A DNA stretch of 64,000 bases from Alphaproteobacteria bacterium (GTDB taxonomy: Bacteria > Pseudomonadota > Alphaproteobacteria > Micropepsales > Micropepsaceae), in NCBI GenBank assembly GCA_025350465.1, contig JANXXU010000011.1, positions 1 through 64,000 of the forward strand. The letters run 5' to 3'. Within the stretch, counting starts at the first letter, position 1. Each line of letters begins with the position of its first letter. A program made the translations under genes and the position numbers. Shown piece after piece: positions 1-7,501 of the stretch. The notes beneath the pieces were generated by a model. That model did not search any database and was not told the origin of the DNA. It saw only the letters and a program-made list of their open reading frames with translations.

Positions 1-99
1 GATTCCCAACACAATCTGAAGCGCAGTTTGTGCGAAAATCTCGAAGTCGGATCCGTTGCCCTCTGAGAGGGCCAAGGCGACGATTGCAGGGTCTGTCAT
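1..99 (-). CDS. Start of an unidentified gene, cut by the left edge
   Basis: An open frame of 33 codons begins with ATG at 99 and runs off the window without a stop. A GAGG Shine-Dalgarno lies about 8 nt upstream, and an in-frame TGA upstream excludes a longer start. The visible residues contain an acidic/Gly stretch followed by FEIFAQ. This loosely recalls the N-termini of nuclease-like proteins in defence islands, but 33 residues are too few to name a family. It reads away from the tRNA-Thr gene and has a 20-bp palindrome upstream, so it may be the first gene of an island. Only the start is visible. Confidence 0.4.
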   Translation of the reverse strand, partial: MTDPAIVALALSEGNGSDFEIFAQTALQIVLGI

Positions 100-399
100 G
101 GACAGCCTCAGCCTGGTTCTGGTTTCAAGTGAAGGGGTAGGGGCGTTTGCATCACCATCACGGCATGCCGTGATGAATACGACGCAGAACTTCCGCATTC
201 CACAGGTTATCGCCCTTCTGAGAGCGCTCTAAATCGCGTTCGGAATCCCACACGCACGATGCCCTGTCGGGTACTCAAAGCCGCCAGTAAGCCCTCACAA
301 CCAGCCCCGACGGTTCTGTGTATCAGAGTGTATCACTAAATTGTCTTCGGCGATCAGATCGGCGATATACGCATAAAGTATTGATATATAAAGGAAATC
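100..399. other. Gene-free 300 bp between the partial gene and tRNA-Thr
   Basis: No convincing coding frame is seen. The stretch is less GC-rich than the rest of the window, most clearly at 335-400. It holds the palindrome at 156-175, a 10-bp palindrome (AGAGCGCTCT, 221-230) and two copies of GTGTATCA spaced 11 bp apart (about 318-336). This spacing puts both copies on one face of the helix. Sequence directly after a tRNA 3' end is a common site of integrase-mediated insertion. No integrase is visible. Confidence 0.4.
156..175. promoter_or_regulatory. Perfect 20-bp palindrome, possible operator
   Basis: CATCACGGCATGCCGTGATG reads the same on both strands. Its near edge is about 57 nt upstream of the ATG of the partial left-edge gene, where a promoter or operator would lie. 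There is no adjacent T-run, so a terminator is less likely. The bound protein is unknown. Confidence 0.4.
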
Positions 400-475
400 T
401 GGTGCCGCCTAGGTGACTCGAACACCTGACCCTCGCATTACGAATGCGATGCTCTACCGGCTGAGCTAAGGCGGC
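400..475 (-). tRNA. tRNA-Thr (anticodon CGT)
   Basis: Read on the minus strand, the 76 nt start GCCGCCTTAGCTCAG and end with an encoded CCA. The 7-bp acceptor stem (GCCGCCT/AGGCGGC), the D arm, an anticodon stem TCGCA/TGCGA around the loop TTCGTAA, and the T arm GTTCGAGTC are all present. The anticodon CGT decodes ACG (Thr). It lies downstream of the heme operon and the hydrolase gene on the same strand. Its 3' end faces the gene-poor left edge, as at island attachment sites. Confidence 0.95.
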
Positions 476-492
476 TTTTTGGGCTCGAAAGC

Positions 493-546
493 GGCCGGGA
501 CCATACGGAGTTCGCGCCTTTGGCGCAACCCTGGCCGGTCCCGGCC
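493..546 (-). terminator. Nested stem-loop after the hydrolase gene
   Basis: GGCCGGGACC (493-502) and GGTCCCGGCC (537-546) form a perfect 10-bp stem. The enclosed loop carries a second hairpin, GCGCC-TTT-GGCGC (514-526). It starts just downstream of the hydrolase stop and lies before tRNA-Thr. There is no strong T-run on the minus strand, so it may be a mRNA 3'-end stabiliser or a weak terminator. Confidence 0.5.
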
Positions 547-554
547 TCCCAATC

Positions 555-1511
555 TTAATGCGCTTGGAGGAAACTGCGTACGGCTTCGGCGCTGCGTTCC
601 GGCACTTCCTCCATCGGCAGATGGCCGACGTTGTTGTAAACGATGAACTGCGAGCCCTTGATCGCGTCGCGATAGGCTTCGCCCGCGTCGATCGGGACGA
701 GCGTGTCTTTGTCGCCCCACAGGATCAGCGTCGGCGTCGTGATCTTGGACACGTTCTCTTGGATGTATGTGTCGAGCGGCGTTTGAAAGCGCTTGAGTGT
801 CGCGGCGCGATTGCCCTCGCGCCGGTTCAGTTCCCAATAGCGGTCGACCATCTCCGGCGTGACGAGCGTGTCGTCGAAGATCGCCTTTTTCAGCCCTTCT
901 TCGAAGAGATTGCGCGGTGTCACGTAAAGCAAGAGATTCTGCACGATCGGAATACGCGCCAAGCGAAAACCGATGCCGGGATCGTTCGGTGCTTTCGGTG
1001 GTATGCCGCCGGCGTCGATCAAGATCAATTTGGTCAAGCGCTCCGGGTGCGTCAGTGCGAAGCGCGCGGCAACGCCGCCGCCCATCGAATTGCCGCCGAG
1101 CGCGAATTTCGGCACGCCCAGTTGCGTCGTGAATTGATCGACGAAGGTCGCCATGCCGGCTTGGCTGTAATCATCGCCGGGCACTGCGCCGGTCAGACCA
1201 TGGCTCGGCAAGTCGACGGTGATGACACGAAATTCGTTGCCAAGAATTTTGACCCATGGCTCCCAGGTATGGAGCGACGCGTTCGAGCCATGCAGCAACA
1301 CGAGGGCTGGACCGGTCGCGACGCCTTGATCGCGATAATGCACATGGGCGCCGGTTGCCGTCAGCGTCATGAATTTCGACGGCGGCTGTCCGTATTTTGC
1401 AACCAGCACGCTGTCGGGGATATCGGCGTCCTTGAACACGAAGACGGCGCCGACGGCCGCCGCCACGAGCAACACGAGCAGGATGAACAACCCGCGCAAA
1501 AACTTCACCAT
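555..1511 (-). CDS. Membrane-anchored alpha/beta hydrolase
   Basis: This 318-residue protein starts with a hydrophobic anchor (about residues 5-26), followed by an alpha/beta-hydrolase fold. The oxyanion HGSNAS motif is near 74-79. The nucleophile elbow is G-N-S-M-G with Ser142, the acid is Asp269 in WGDKD, and the catalytic His297 is in NNVGH. The triad is therefore complete. The substrate cannot be predicted from sequence; the family includes esterases, C-C hydrolases and haloperoxidase-like enzymes. The start overlaps the end of the hemY-like gene by 7 nt, so it is translationally coupled to the heme operon. Confidence 0.85.
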   Translation of the reverse strand: MVKFLRGLFILLVLLVAAAVGAVFVFKDADIPDSVLVAKYGQPPSKFMTLTATGAHVHYRDQGVATGPALVLLHGSNASLHTWEPWVKILGNEFRVITVDLPSHGLTGAVPGDDYSQAGMATFVDQFTTQLGVPKFALGGNSMGGGVAARFALTHPERLTKLILIDAGGIPPKAPNDPGIGFRLARIPIVQNLLLYVTPRNLFEEGLKKAIFDDTLVTPEMVDRYWELNRREGNRAATLKRFQTPLDTYIQENVSKITTPTLILWGDKDTLVPIDAGEAYRDAIKGSQFIVYNNVGHLPMEEVPERSAEAVRSFLQAH

Positions 1512-3064
1512 GACCCCATTCTCCGTTGTCGACGGTCTTCGCCGTCCAGTGCAAATTCGTCAGCGTCCGGGCCCGGATCGTCGGGCGCGCGCGGCGCGAA
1601 GATAATCGGCTCGTCCTCGCCGCGCGGCCTCGCCGCCGACGCCGAAGTAGGCGGCGCACGACGTGGCACGACAGCACGCGAAGGCTCTTCTGCCTTGACC
1701 GCATCGCGATAAAGCGTCGTGTCGACGGGCTCGCGCGCCGCCGCGTCGTCGACTTGCGCCATCGCCTCGACCTGCGCGCGCGGTCCGCTCTGCCAGGAAA
1801 GCGCATCGAACGCGTGACAATGCGGACAGGTCGCCGACCATTCATGCGTCGCGCGGGCGCAGGCCGAGCACACCCATTGCGCATCGCGCGGCGCCCGCAT
1901 CGCCCGGTTCGCCCATTCGCGCGCGATCAGACCGTCGCCGCCGAACCCGCGCTCGATGTCCGCCATCAGCAAGCAAACGCGGGCCACGGGAAAACGATCG
2001 GCGAGCGGTTTCAGCGCGTCGCGGGCGTCTTCGAGCCGTCCGGCCGCGATGGCCACCGCGGCACTGAGGAAGCGGCTTTCCGCATGCTCCGGATTCATGC
2101 CGGCCAGCGCCGACAGACGGCGCGCGCGCGCTTGCGCGGTTTCTTCAGGCTTCAACGCGGCGTAAGCGCGCGCGAGATCGGGATGAGGCTCTTGCGCCCA
2201 TGCCGTTTCGATCAAGCTCGCCGCTTTCCACTGCCGGCCTTGCGCCGATAGATGCTTCGCCGCGATCAGCCCGGCGGGGGCGAAGCCCGGCGAGAACCCC
2301 AGCGCCTCTTGTGCACGTGTCAGAGCCGTCGCGTTGTCGCCGCGTTGGTCTGCGTCTCTCGCCGCCGCAGTCGCAAGCACGGCGCGCCGCCGCTTCGTGA
2401 TGCTTGAATCGATGAGCTTCGCGCGCGCCGCCGCATCGAGAGCCGCGGTTGCCAAATCCCACGCCCGCTTGCCCGACTGCAGGTCGAACAGCGCGTTGAT
2501 CGCCCACGGCGTCTTGGGCCGCAGGCCCAGCGCGCGCTCCGCGATCGATATCGCCTGCTCGTTGTCGCCGCGTCGTGTCGCGGCAACAAAGAGTCCGCGT
2601 AAGCCAAGGAATTCCATCTCCTTCGACTGCAGCATTTGCGTATAGAAGCGCTGCGCCTGTTCGTCGTCGCCGTCGAGCGCGGCACTTTGCGCCGCCAGCA
2701 GCAGCGCCAGCGGCGGCTCGCCGACGAGCGCCAGCGCCTTTTTCGTTTGCCTGCGCGCATCCTCGCCGTCGCCGGCCGCGACAGCGACAAGCCCGCGCGT
2801 CAGCGCCAGAAACCCTTTGCGCCGCCGCCGTGTCGCGCTCCAGCGTGTGAACTCGCCGGGCATCGCCACGAACATCGAGATGAAACGATAGGCCAAGACC
2901 GTGACGATGCTCGCCGCAATGATGAGGGCGGCTGCGACCGGCAGGCTGATGTGGATCTCTTGCCCCGGCAGAGCGATCGTGACGCCACCCGGCAGGTCGG
3001 CGAGCCACGCGGCACCGGCCGCGATCGCGGCGATCAAAAGGAAAAGCCAGAGTGCGCGCAGCAT
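1505..3064 (-). CDS. hemY: HemY-like TPR membrane protein
   Basis: Alphaproteobacterial HemY-type protein of about 519 residues. Two N-terminal membrane segments flank a short loop, followed by helical TPR-like repeats rich in Ala and Arg. Near residues 397-415 a C-terminal zinc ribbon shows CSAC and CPHC, as in many alphaproteobacterial HemY proteins. This is not the protoporphyrinogen oxidase that shares the name; its exact role at the inner membrane is unclear. I chose the ATG at 3064 because an upstream in-frame start would add an Arg/Cys-rich stretch that overlaps mic60. It starts 7 nt after mic60 ends. Confidence 0.8.
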   Translation of the reverse strand: MLRALWLFLLIAAIAAGAAWLADLPGGVTIALPGQEIHISLPVAAALIIAASIVTVLAYRFISMFVAMPGEFTRWSATRRRRKGFLALTRGLVAVAAGDGEDARRQTKKALALVGEPPLALLLAAQSAALDGDDEQAQRFYTQMLQSKEMEFLGLRGLFVAATRRGDNEQAISIAERALGLRPKTPWAINALFDLQSGKRAWDLATAALDAAARAKLIDSSITKRRRAVLATAAARDADQRGDNATALTRAQEALGFSPGFAPAGLIAAKHLSAQGRQWKAASLIETAWAQEPHPDLARAYAALKPEETAQARARRLSALAGMNPEHAESRFLSAAVAIAAGRLEDARDALKPLADRFPVARVCLLMADIERGFGGDGLIAREWANRAMRAPRDAQWVCSACARATHEWSATCPHCHAFDALSWQSGPRAQVEAMAQVDDAAAREPVDTTLYRDAVKAEEPSRAVVPRRAPPTSASAARPRGEDEPIIFAPRAPDDPGPDADEFALDGEDRRQRRMGSW

Positions 3065-3071
3065 GATCGGC

Positions 3072-4250
3072 CTAAGGCACAGGCAGTTGCGGCACGGGCG
3101 CCGACGACGGCGGCGGCTCGGCAAGCGCAGCTATGGCGTGCGTGTTGAGTTGCGCCAAGGCCTTCTCGAGTTTGACCCGTGCGTCGGCTTGGGCAAACCA
3201 GGGATCGATTGCTGTTCGGGCCGCACCAGAAATCGGTTGCAGCTCTTGCACCGCCGCTGGCAGGTCGCCCGCCTTGAGCCTGAGTTCGGCGCGCGCGATG
3301 CGGCTTTCCGTATTGTCGCCTTGCGTTTCGCCGACAGCGCGAACGGTGACAAGCGCCATCAAATTGGCCCAGAGTCTCGCCCACCAATTTTCGCCGCTCG
3401 CCGAGCGCTCGGCGTCGATTGCCGCGTTCGCCGCGTCGTCGAACGTTGCGGTGAGCACGCCCACTGTCGGCAAGCCGCTCGCCGCGTATTTGTTGAGGTC
3501 CGCGAGTGTCGGGTCGTCGCTAGCCAAAGCCGCAACTGCGGCATACTCCGTCGTGAATGCGCCGGATCCCTGCGTCGCGCGCATCAAGTTCGCGGTTGCA
3601 GCCGAGAGCGCGGCACGGCGCGCCATCGTCATCAAGTCTGATTGCTCCATATGCGCGAGGCGTTCGTCAAGCTTGTCAAAACTCGCTTTTAGACTCGTGA
3701 GAGCCGTGACTTGATCGCCCTGCGCCTGCACCTTCGTCGAGACTGCGTCGAGCTTAGTGGTTAGCCCGGCGACGGCATCCTTCTGGCCCTCCAGCACCGC
3801 CAGTCGCGCGTTCATCTGGTCGATCAGCTTCGCGGTCTCGGCGATGCGTTGTGAGGAATCCGAGGTCGCTGCCGCCACGATATCGGTCGGCGATGCGCCC
3901 GGATGCCCGTTTGCCGTAGCGGGGAGCGGCGTCCCGCCGAGTGCGGCTTCCGCCGCCTTCACGCGCGCTTCGAGTTGCGTCACCCGCGTCTTGAGCGCTG
4001 CGATTTGCGGTTCGTTGGCCGACGTGACGGCAGAGAACCGGGTCTCTAATGCCCCAAGACGTTCTGCCAATTCGTTGCTGGCCTGCGAGGAGCTGTCGGG
4101 TTCGGGCCAAAACCGAGCGATCAGGGCTCCCGAAACGGCGGCGACGAACAGCATCAGCAAAATGCCGAGCGCGTCGCGCCAATCCTCGAACATGCCGTGG
4201 CGCATCGACCGGCCGGACTTGGCTTGGGCCTGATCGGCCGCGTCGCTCAT
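3072..4250 (-). CDS. mic60: Mitofilin/Mic60-family inner-membrane protein
   Basis: 392 residues. There is a short cytoplasmic N-terminus, one membrane helix (about 28-48), then a long heptad-rich Ala/Gln/Glu region (about 55-200) that should form a coiled coil, and a helical C-terminal mitofilin-like domain. Position between hemD and hemY is the established location of the alphaproteobacterial homologue of Mic60, the crista-junction protein. It probably shapes the inner membrane and contacts the outer membrane from the periplasm. Similarity between distant homologues is low, so the assignment rests on architecture plus locus. Confidence 0.8.
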   Translation of the reverse strand: MSDAADQAQAKSGRSMRHGMFEDWRDALGILLMLFVAAVSGALIARFWPEPDSSSQASNELAERLGALETRFSAVTSANEPQIAALKTRVTQLEARVKAAEAALGGTPLPATANGHPGASPTDIVAAATSDSSQRIAETAKLIDQMNARLAVLEGQKDAVAGLTTKLDAVSTKVQAQGDQVTALTSLKASFDKLDERLAHMEQSDLMTMARRAALSAATANLMRATQGSGAFTTEYAAVAALASDDPTLADLNKYAASGLPTVGVLTATFDDAANAAIDAERSASGENWWARLWANLMALVTVRAVGETQGDNTESRIARAELRLKAGDLPAAVQELQPISGAARTAIDPWFAQADARVKLEKALAQLNTHAIAALAEPPPSSAPVPQLPVP

Positions 4251-4269
4251 TGCGCCTTCCCTGGTCGTT

Positions 4270-4319
4270 GTGGCTCTGCTTGGGCCGCCCGGAAGCTAAT
4301 CGCCCGGAACCCAAGCCAC
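4270..4319. repeat. Imperfect inverted repeat between hemD and mic60
   Basis: GTGGCT and TTGGG (4270-4275 and 4280-4284, with four extra bases between them) pair with CCCAAGCCAC (4310-4319). A CCCGG-type inner arm may extend the structure. It fills most of the 88-nt gap between hemD and mic60. It may be an RNA processing or attenuation element inside the operon; no T-run follows. Confidence 0.35.
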
Positions 4320-4338
4320 AAGCGCCGCGGGCGCGCCC

Positions 4339-5055
4339 TCAAATTGGGCCGATCAGCGCCAACATCGCCTCCGCGCTTGGGTTTTTCGCGATTTTAACGG
4401 CCGCGAATCCGAGCGGCGCGAGACCGGCCGCAACCGCTTGGCTGAGGCAAATTGCCGTCACGCGCCGGCAAGGCGCTTGAAGCCCCTCATCTTCGGCGAT
4501 TTCCGCAAAGAGGCCAGCCGTGCGCGGTGAGAAGAATGTCGCCGCGTCGATCAGCCCGGCTGAAAGCTCGGCAACCAGCGCGCCTGACAGATTGTTGACG
4601 GCGCGCGCCTCGTAGATCGTCTCGCGCCGAACGCTGTAGCCGTACGCATCCAGGGCGGCTGCCAGATCACCCGCCACAACGCTGCCCGTCGGATGCAACA
4701 GAGCCCCGTCGGTGGCGCGCACCTTCCCCCGCACGAACGCCGCGAGCGCGTCAACGCCTTCGCCCGGACTCTCGCTTACGTTGACGAAGCCAGCGTCCCG
4801 TGCGGCGGCGGCAGTTGCAGCGCCGACGGCGATCACGGCGACGTCGCGCGCGGGGGCACGCAATGCGGCGGCGCGCGCCCCGTTCGCGCTGGTCAGCAGA
4901 ATGGCCTGCACGCCAATGAGATCCAGTGGCGGACCTGAGAGATAAGCAATTTCAAGCAACGGCTCGATCACGGCTTCATGGCCGAGCGTTGTCAGCGCCC
5001 GCGCGAACGGTTCTGCATCTTGGCGGGGCCGTGTGATCAAAATTCGCATCGTCAA
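4339..5055 (-). CDS. hemD: Uroporphyrinogen-III synthase
   Basis: 238 residues, the usual size. It closes and isomerises hydroxymethylbilane to uroporphyrinogen III in the cytoplasm. The N-terminus reads ILITRPRQDAEPFA, the typical HemD opening, followed by the LGHEAVIEPLLEI segment. The second half has FFSPRTAGLF, which matches the conserved phosphate/pyrrole-binding region. The family is poorly conserved, but the position directly behind hemC is decisive. The ATG overlaps the hemC stop by 4 nt (ATGA), so the two enzymes are coupled. Confidence 0.93.
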   Translation of the reverse strand: MTMRILITRPRQDAEPFARALTTLGHEAVIEPLLEIAYLSGPPLDLIGVQAILLTSANGARAAALRAPARDVAVIAVGAATAAAARDAGFVNVSESPGEGVDALAAFVRGKVRATDGALLHPTGSVVAGDLAAALDAYGYSVRRETIYEARAVNNLSGALVAELSAGLIDAATFFSPRTAGLFAEIAEDEGLQAPCRRVTAICLSQAVAAGLAPLGFAAVKIAKNPSAEAMLALIGPI

Positions 5056-5990
5056 ACAGCGAAGAACGAGCGCCCGGCGCGGCGCAGCAACTCTTGAGCC
5101 GCATCACGACCGATCGCTTCGGCGTCGGTTCGTGAATTTACGCTGGCATCGCGCGCGACATCGAAGCGCTGGCGCCCGTCGAGCGAGAGGGCGGCCCCCC
5201 TGAAACGCAATGCTGAGCCGTGCCATGCGGCAAGGCCCGCGAGCGGCGTTTTGCAGCTGCCGTCGAGTTCCTGCAGGAATGCGCGCTCGAGCGACGCTGC
5301 GGTGCCGGTGGCCTTGTGATCGATCGCGGCAACACGATCGCGCACGCGCGCGTCGCCCGCCCGCACTTCGATCGCGATCACGCCTTGCGCGACGCTGGGC
5401 AACATCTCCTCGGGCGAAAAGATGTGCCGTGCGTGCGCCTCTGCGCCCAGCCGTTTCAGACCGGCGAGGGCAAGCACCGTTGCGTCGGCCTGCCCCTCGG
5501 CGAGCTTGCGCAAGCGCGTATCCACGTTGCCGCGGAAATTGATGATGACGAGATCGCGCCGTTGGTTGAGCAGAATCGCTTGGCGCCGCACCGAGCTTGT
5601 GCCCACGACGGCGCCATGCGGGAGTTCGCTCAGCGATGCTGCCTTGGGCGAAACGAGCGCATCGCGTGGATCCGCGCGTTCAAGGTGACACACGATCGCC
5701 AGCTCGTTCGGCAGAAACGAGGGCATGTCCTTGAGCGAATGGACCGCGCAGTCGATCCGCCCGGTCAACAACGCCTCCTCGATTTCCTTGGCAAAGAGCC
5801 CTTTGCCGCCGATATCGGCAAGCGAGCGGTCCTGAATTGTATCGCCCGTCGTCTTGATCGGGACGATCTCGACGCGCCCCTCCGCTTCATGCAGATGCCA
5901 GCCTTCGGCGCTCGCCAGAGCCGTGATGAATTCGTCCGTTTGTTTGAGCGCCAGCGCCGAGCCGCGGGTACCGATGCGAAGGCGCGTTTG
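5052..5990 (-). CDS. hemC: Hydroxymethylbilane synthase (porphobilinogen deaminase)
   Basis: Polymerises four porphobilinogens into hydroxymethylbilane. The conserved LRIGTRGSALALKQ N-terminus, the HSLKDMP motif, the GTSSVRRQA segment and the cofactor-attachment Cys in DGSCKTPL are all visible. I favour the GTG at 5990, which gives about 312 residues, the family norm, and leaves a 91-bp divergent promoter region before tsaD. An ATG at 6062 would leave only 19 bp and add an unconserved basic leader. First gene of the operon hemC-hemD-mic60-hemY-hydrolase. Confidence 0.93.
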   Translation of the reverse strand, partial: QTRLRIGTRGSALALKQTDEFITALASAEGWHLHEAEGRVEIVPIKTTGDTIQDRSLADIGGKGLFAKEIEEALLTGRIDCAVHSLKDMPSFLPNELAIVCHLERADPRDALVSPKAASLSELPHGAVVGTSSVRRQAILLNQRRDLVIINFRGNVDTRLRKLAEGQADATVLALAGLKRLGAEAHARHIFSPEEMLPSVAQGVIAIEVRAGDARVRDRVAAIDHKATGTAASLERAFLQELDGSCKTPLAGLAAWHGSALRFRGAALSLDGRQRFDVARDASVNSRTDAEAIGRDAAQELLRRAGRSFFAV

Positions 5991-6081
5991 CACGAGCGGA
6001 AGACCTGATGCTAGGGGTGAAAAGCGGCGCAACCTAACGTTCTTCGCCGCCCTGCGCCACATCGAGAGCTACACTGCCTGA

Positions 6082-7152
6082 ATGACCAAAGTGCTGACCG
6101 TATTGGGCATCGAGACGAGCTGTGACGAGACGGCGGCGGCGGTGGTGCGCGGGCGTCCGCCCGGTCCCGGAGACATCGTCTCCAATATCGTGGCCAGCCA
6201 GATCGCCGAGCATCGCCCTTATGGCGGCGTGGTGCCGGAGATTGCGGCGCGCGCCCATGTTGAGATTCTAGACGTTATCGTTGCACAGGCGTTGGAAGAG
6301 GCGCGCATCGCGCTCGCTGGCGTCGACGCGATCGCCGTTACCGCTGGGCCCGGCTTGATCGGCGGCGTGGCGGTCGGGCTTTCGCTCGCCAAGGGGTTGG
6401 CCCTGGCGAGTGGCAAGCCTCTCATCGCGCTCAATCATCTGGAAGGCCACGCTCTGACCGCGCGCCTGACGCATGGCGTCGCCTTTCCGTTCTTGTTGTT
6501 GCTGGTCTCGGGCGGCCATTGCCAGTTGTTGATCGCCGAGGGTGTCGGCCGGTTCACCCGTTTGGGCACCACCATCGATGACGCCGCTGGCGAGGCCTTT
6601 GACAAAACCGCGAAGCTTTTGGGTCTGGGTTTTCCAGGCGGTCCGGCTGTCGAATGCGCCGCAGCTCGGGGCAATCCGCGACGACACCGCTTTCCCCGGC
6701 CGCTGGCGGGCTCCGAAGGTTTTGATTTTTCGTTTTCCGGGTTGAAGACGGCAGTACGCCGCGCCGCGGAGACGTCGGGCGATCTGACTGCTGGCGTCGT
6801 CGCCGATCTGGCTGCGGGATTTCAAGCGGCGGCAATCGACGTGCTCGTTGGGCGTTCGTCGAAAGCGATGCAATTCTTCGCTGAGAAGTACCCGGCGCCG
6901 CACTTCTTGGTTGTCGCCGGTGGCGTGGCTGCGAACAAAGCGCTCAATATTTCTCTCGCAAACGCAGCAAATATCGCAGGTTTCGAGATGTTTGTTCCGT
7001 CACCGCAACTCTGCACGGACAATGCAGCAATGATCGCGTGGGCAGGGTTGGAGTATTTTTCGCTTGGTCGGACCGATTGTCTCGATATCGCTCCCCGAGC
7101 CCGATGGCCACTCGACGCTTCACGCCGCGATGTTGCAGGTGCGAAAGCCTAG
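6082..7152 (+). CDS. tsaD: tRNA N6-adenosine threonylcarbamoyltransferase
   Basis: Transfers the threonylcarbamoyl group from TC-AMP to A37 of ANN-decoding tRNAs, working with TsaB and TsaE. 356 residues. The ASKHA start [11 protein letters not shown], the metal-binding histidines in [11 protein letters not shown], the [10 protein letters not shown] loop, [10 protein letters not shown] and GGVAANKAL are all present. It is divergent from hemC, as in many alphaproteobacteria, and gpsA lies downstream. The start ATG at 6082 sits shortly before the conserved VLGIETS strand. Confidence 0.96.
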   Translation: MTKVLTVLGIETSCDETAAAVVRGRPPGPGDIVSNIVASQIAEHRPYGGVVPEIAARAHVEILDVIVAQALEEARIALAGVDAIAVTAGPGLIGGVAVGLSLAKGLALASGKPLIALNHLEGHALTARLTHGVAFPFLLLLVSGGHCQLLIAEGVGRFTRLGTTIDDAAGEAFDKTAKLLGLGFPGGPAVECAAARGNPRRHRFPRPLAGSEGFDFSFSGLKTAVRRAAETSGDLTAGVVADLAAGFQAAAIDVLVGRSSKAMQFFAEKYPAPHFLVVAGGVAANKALNISLANAANIAGFEMFVPSPQLCTDNAAMIAWAGLEYFSLGRTDCLDIAPRARWPLDASRRDVAGAKA

Positions 7153-7178
7153 GCTAGATCGCCTGAACCTCTTGATTA

Positions 7179-7216
7179 CAAAAACGAAACGGGCGGCTGA
7201 GGGTTTCTCGCCGCCC
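7179..7216 (-). terminator. Rho-independent terminator of the 35-residue gene
   Basis: GGGCGGC (7191-7197) pairs with GCCGCCC (7210-7216), and an inner GAG/CTC pair tightens the loop. On the minus strand the stem is followed by GTTTCGTTTTTG. It lies about 20 nt after the stop of the small gene. It may also receive transcripts from tsaD on the other strand, but that side lacks a T-run. Confidence 0.8.
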
Positions 7217-7236
7217 GCTTGTTCACGCCGTTCATA

Positions 7237-7344
7237 TTAGATGAGGCCGGCGCTGTGGACCAGCAACAGAACGCCGTAGAGGCCAAGAACCAAGGCCGCG
7301 ATCGTGGTGGAAACCTGGGTAACCGTGTTGCCAATGTTTGTCAT
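7237..7344 (-). CDS. 35-residue hydrophobic membrane peptide
   Basis: The minus strand encodes MTNIGNTVTQVSTTIAALV, then a Leu/Val/Gly-rich stretch, ending HSAGLI. It has one predicted membrane helix from about residue 13 to 30 and almost no charged residues. An AAGGAGAG Shine-Dalgarno sits upstream of ATG 7344, a sigma-70-like promoter at 7398-7426, and a strong terminator downstream, so this is a complete transcription unit rather than a chance frame. It lies just downstream of a TetR gene on the same strand. I recognise no family. It could be a small membrane regulator, a stress peptide or a toxin-like peptide. Confidence 0.7.
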   Translation of the reverse strand: MTNIGNTVTQVSTTIAALVLGLYGVLLLVHSAGLI

Positions 7345-7397
7345 GAGAGTCTCTCCTTCAATTTCGTCGGCGCCGGCTCTTGCCTCGCCATGACCCT

Positions 7398-7426
7398 CAT
7401 ATAAAACAGGCCTGAAACAAATTCAA
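7398..7426 (-). promoter_or_regulatory. Sigma-70-like promoter of the small peptide gene
   Basis: On the minus strand TTGAAT (7426-7421) and TATATG (7403-7398) are separated by 17 nt, the optimal spacing. The spacer contains the 8-bp palindrome CAGGCCTG, a possible repressor site. The predicted transcript would start near 7390 and leave a leader of about 45 nt. Confidence 0.6.
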
Positions 7427-7501
7427 TGAACAAAATCATTTTTATTCACTCATCGCACAATGTGCGACGTCCTGCCGCAGGTAGAGCTTCCGGCAGGGGC
7501 T

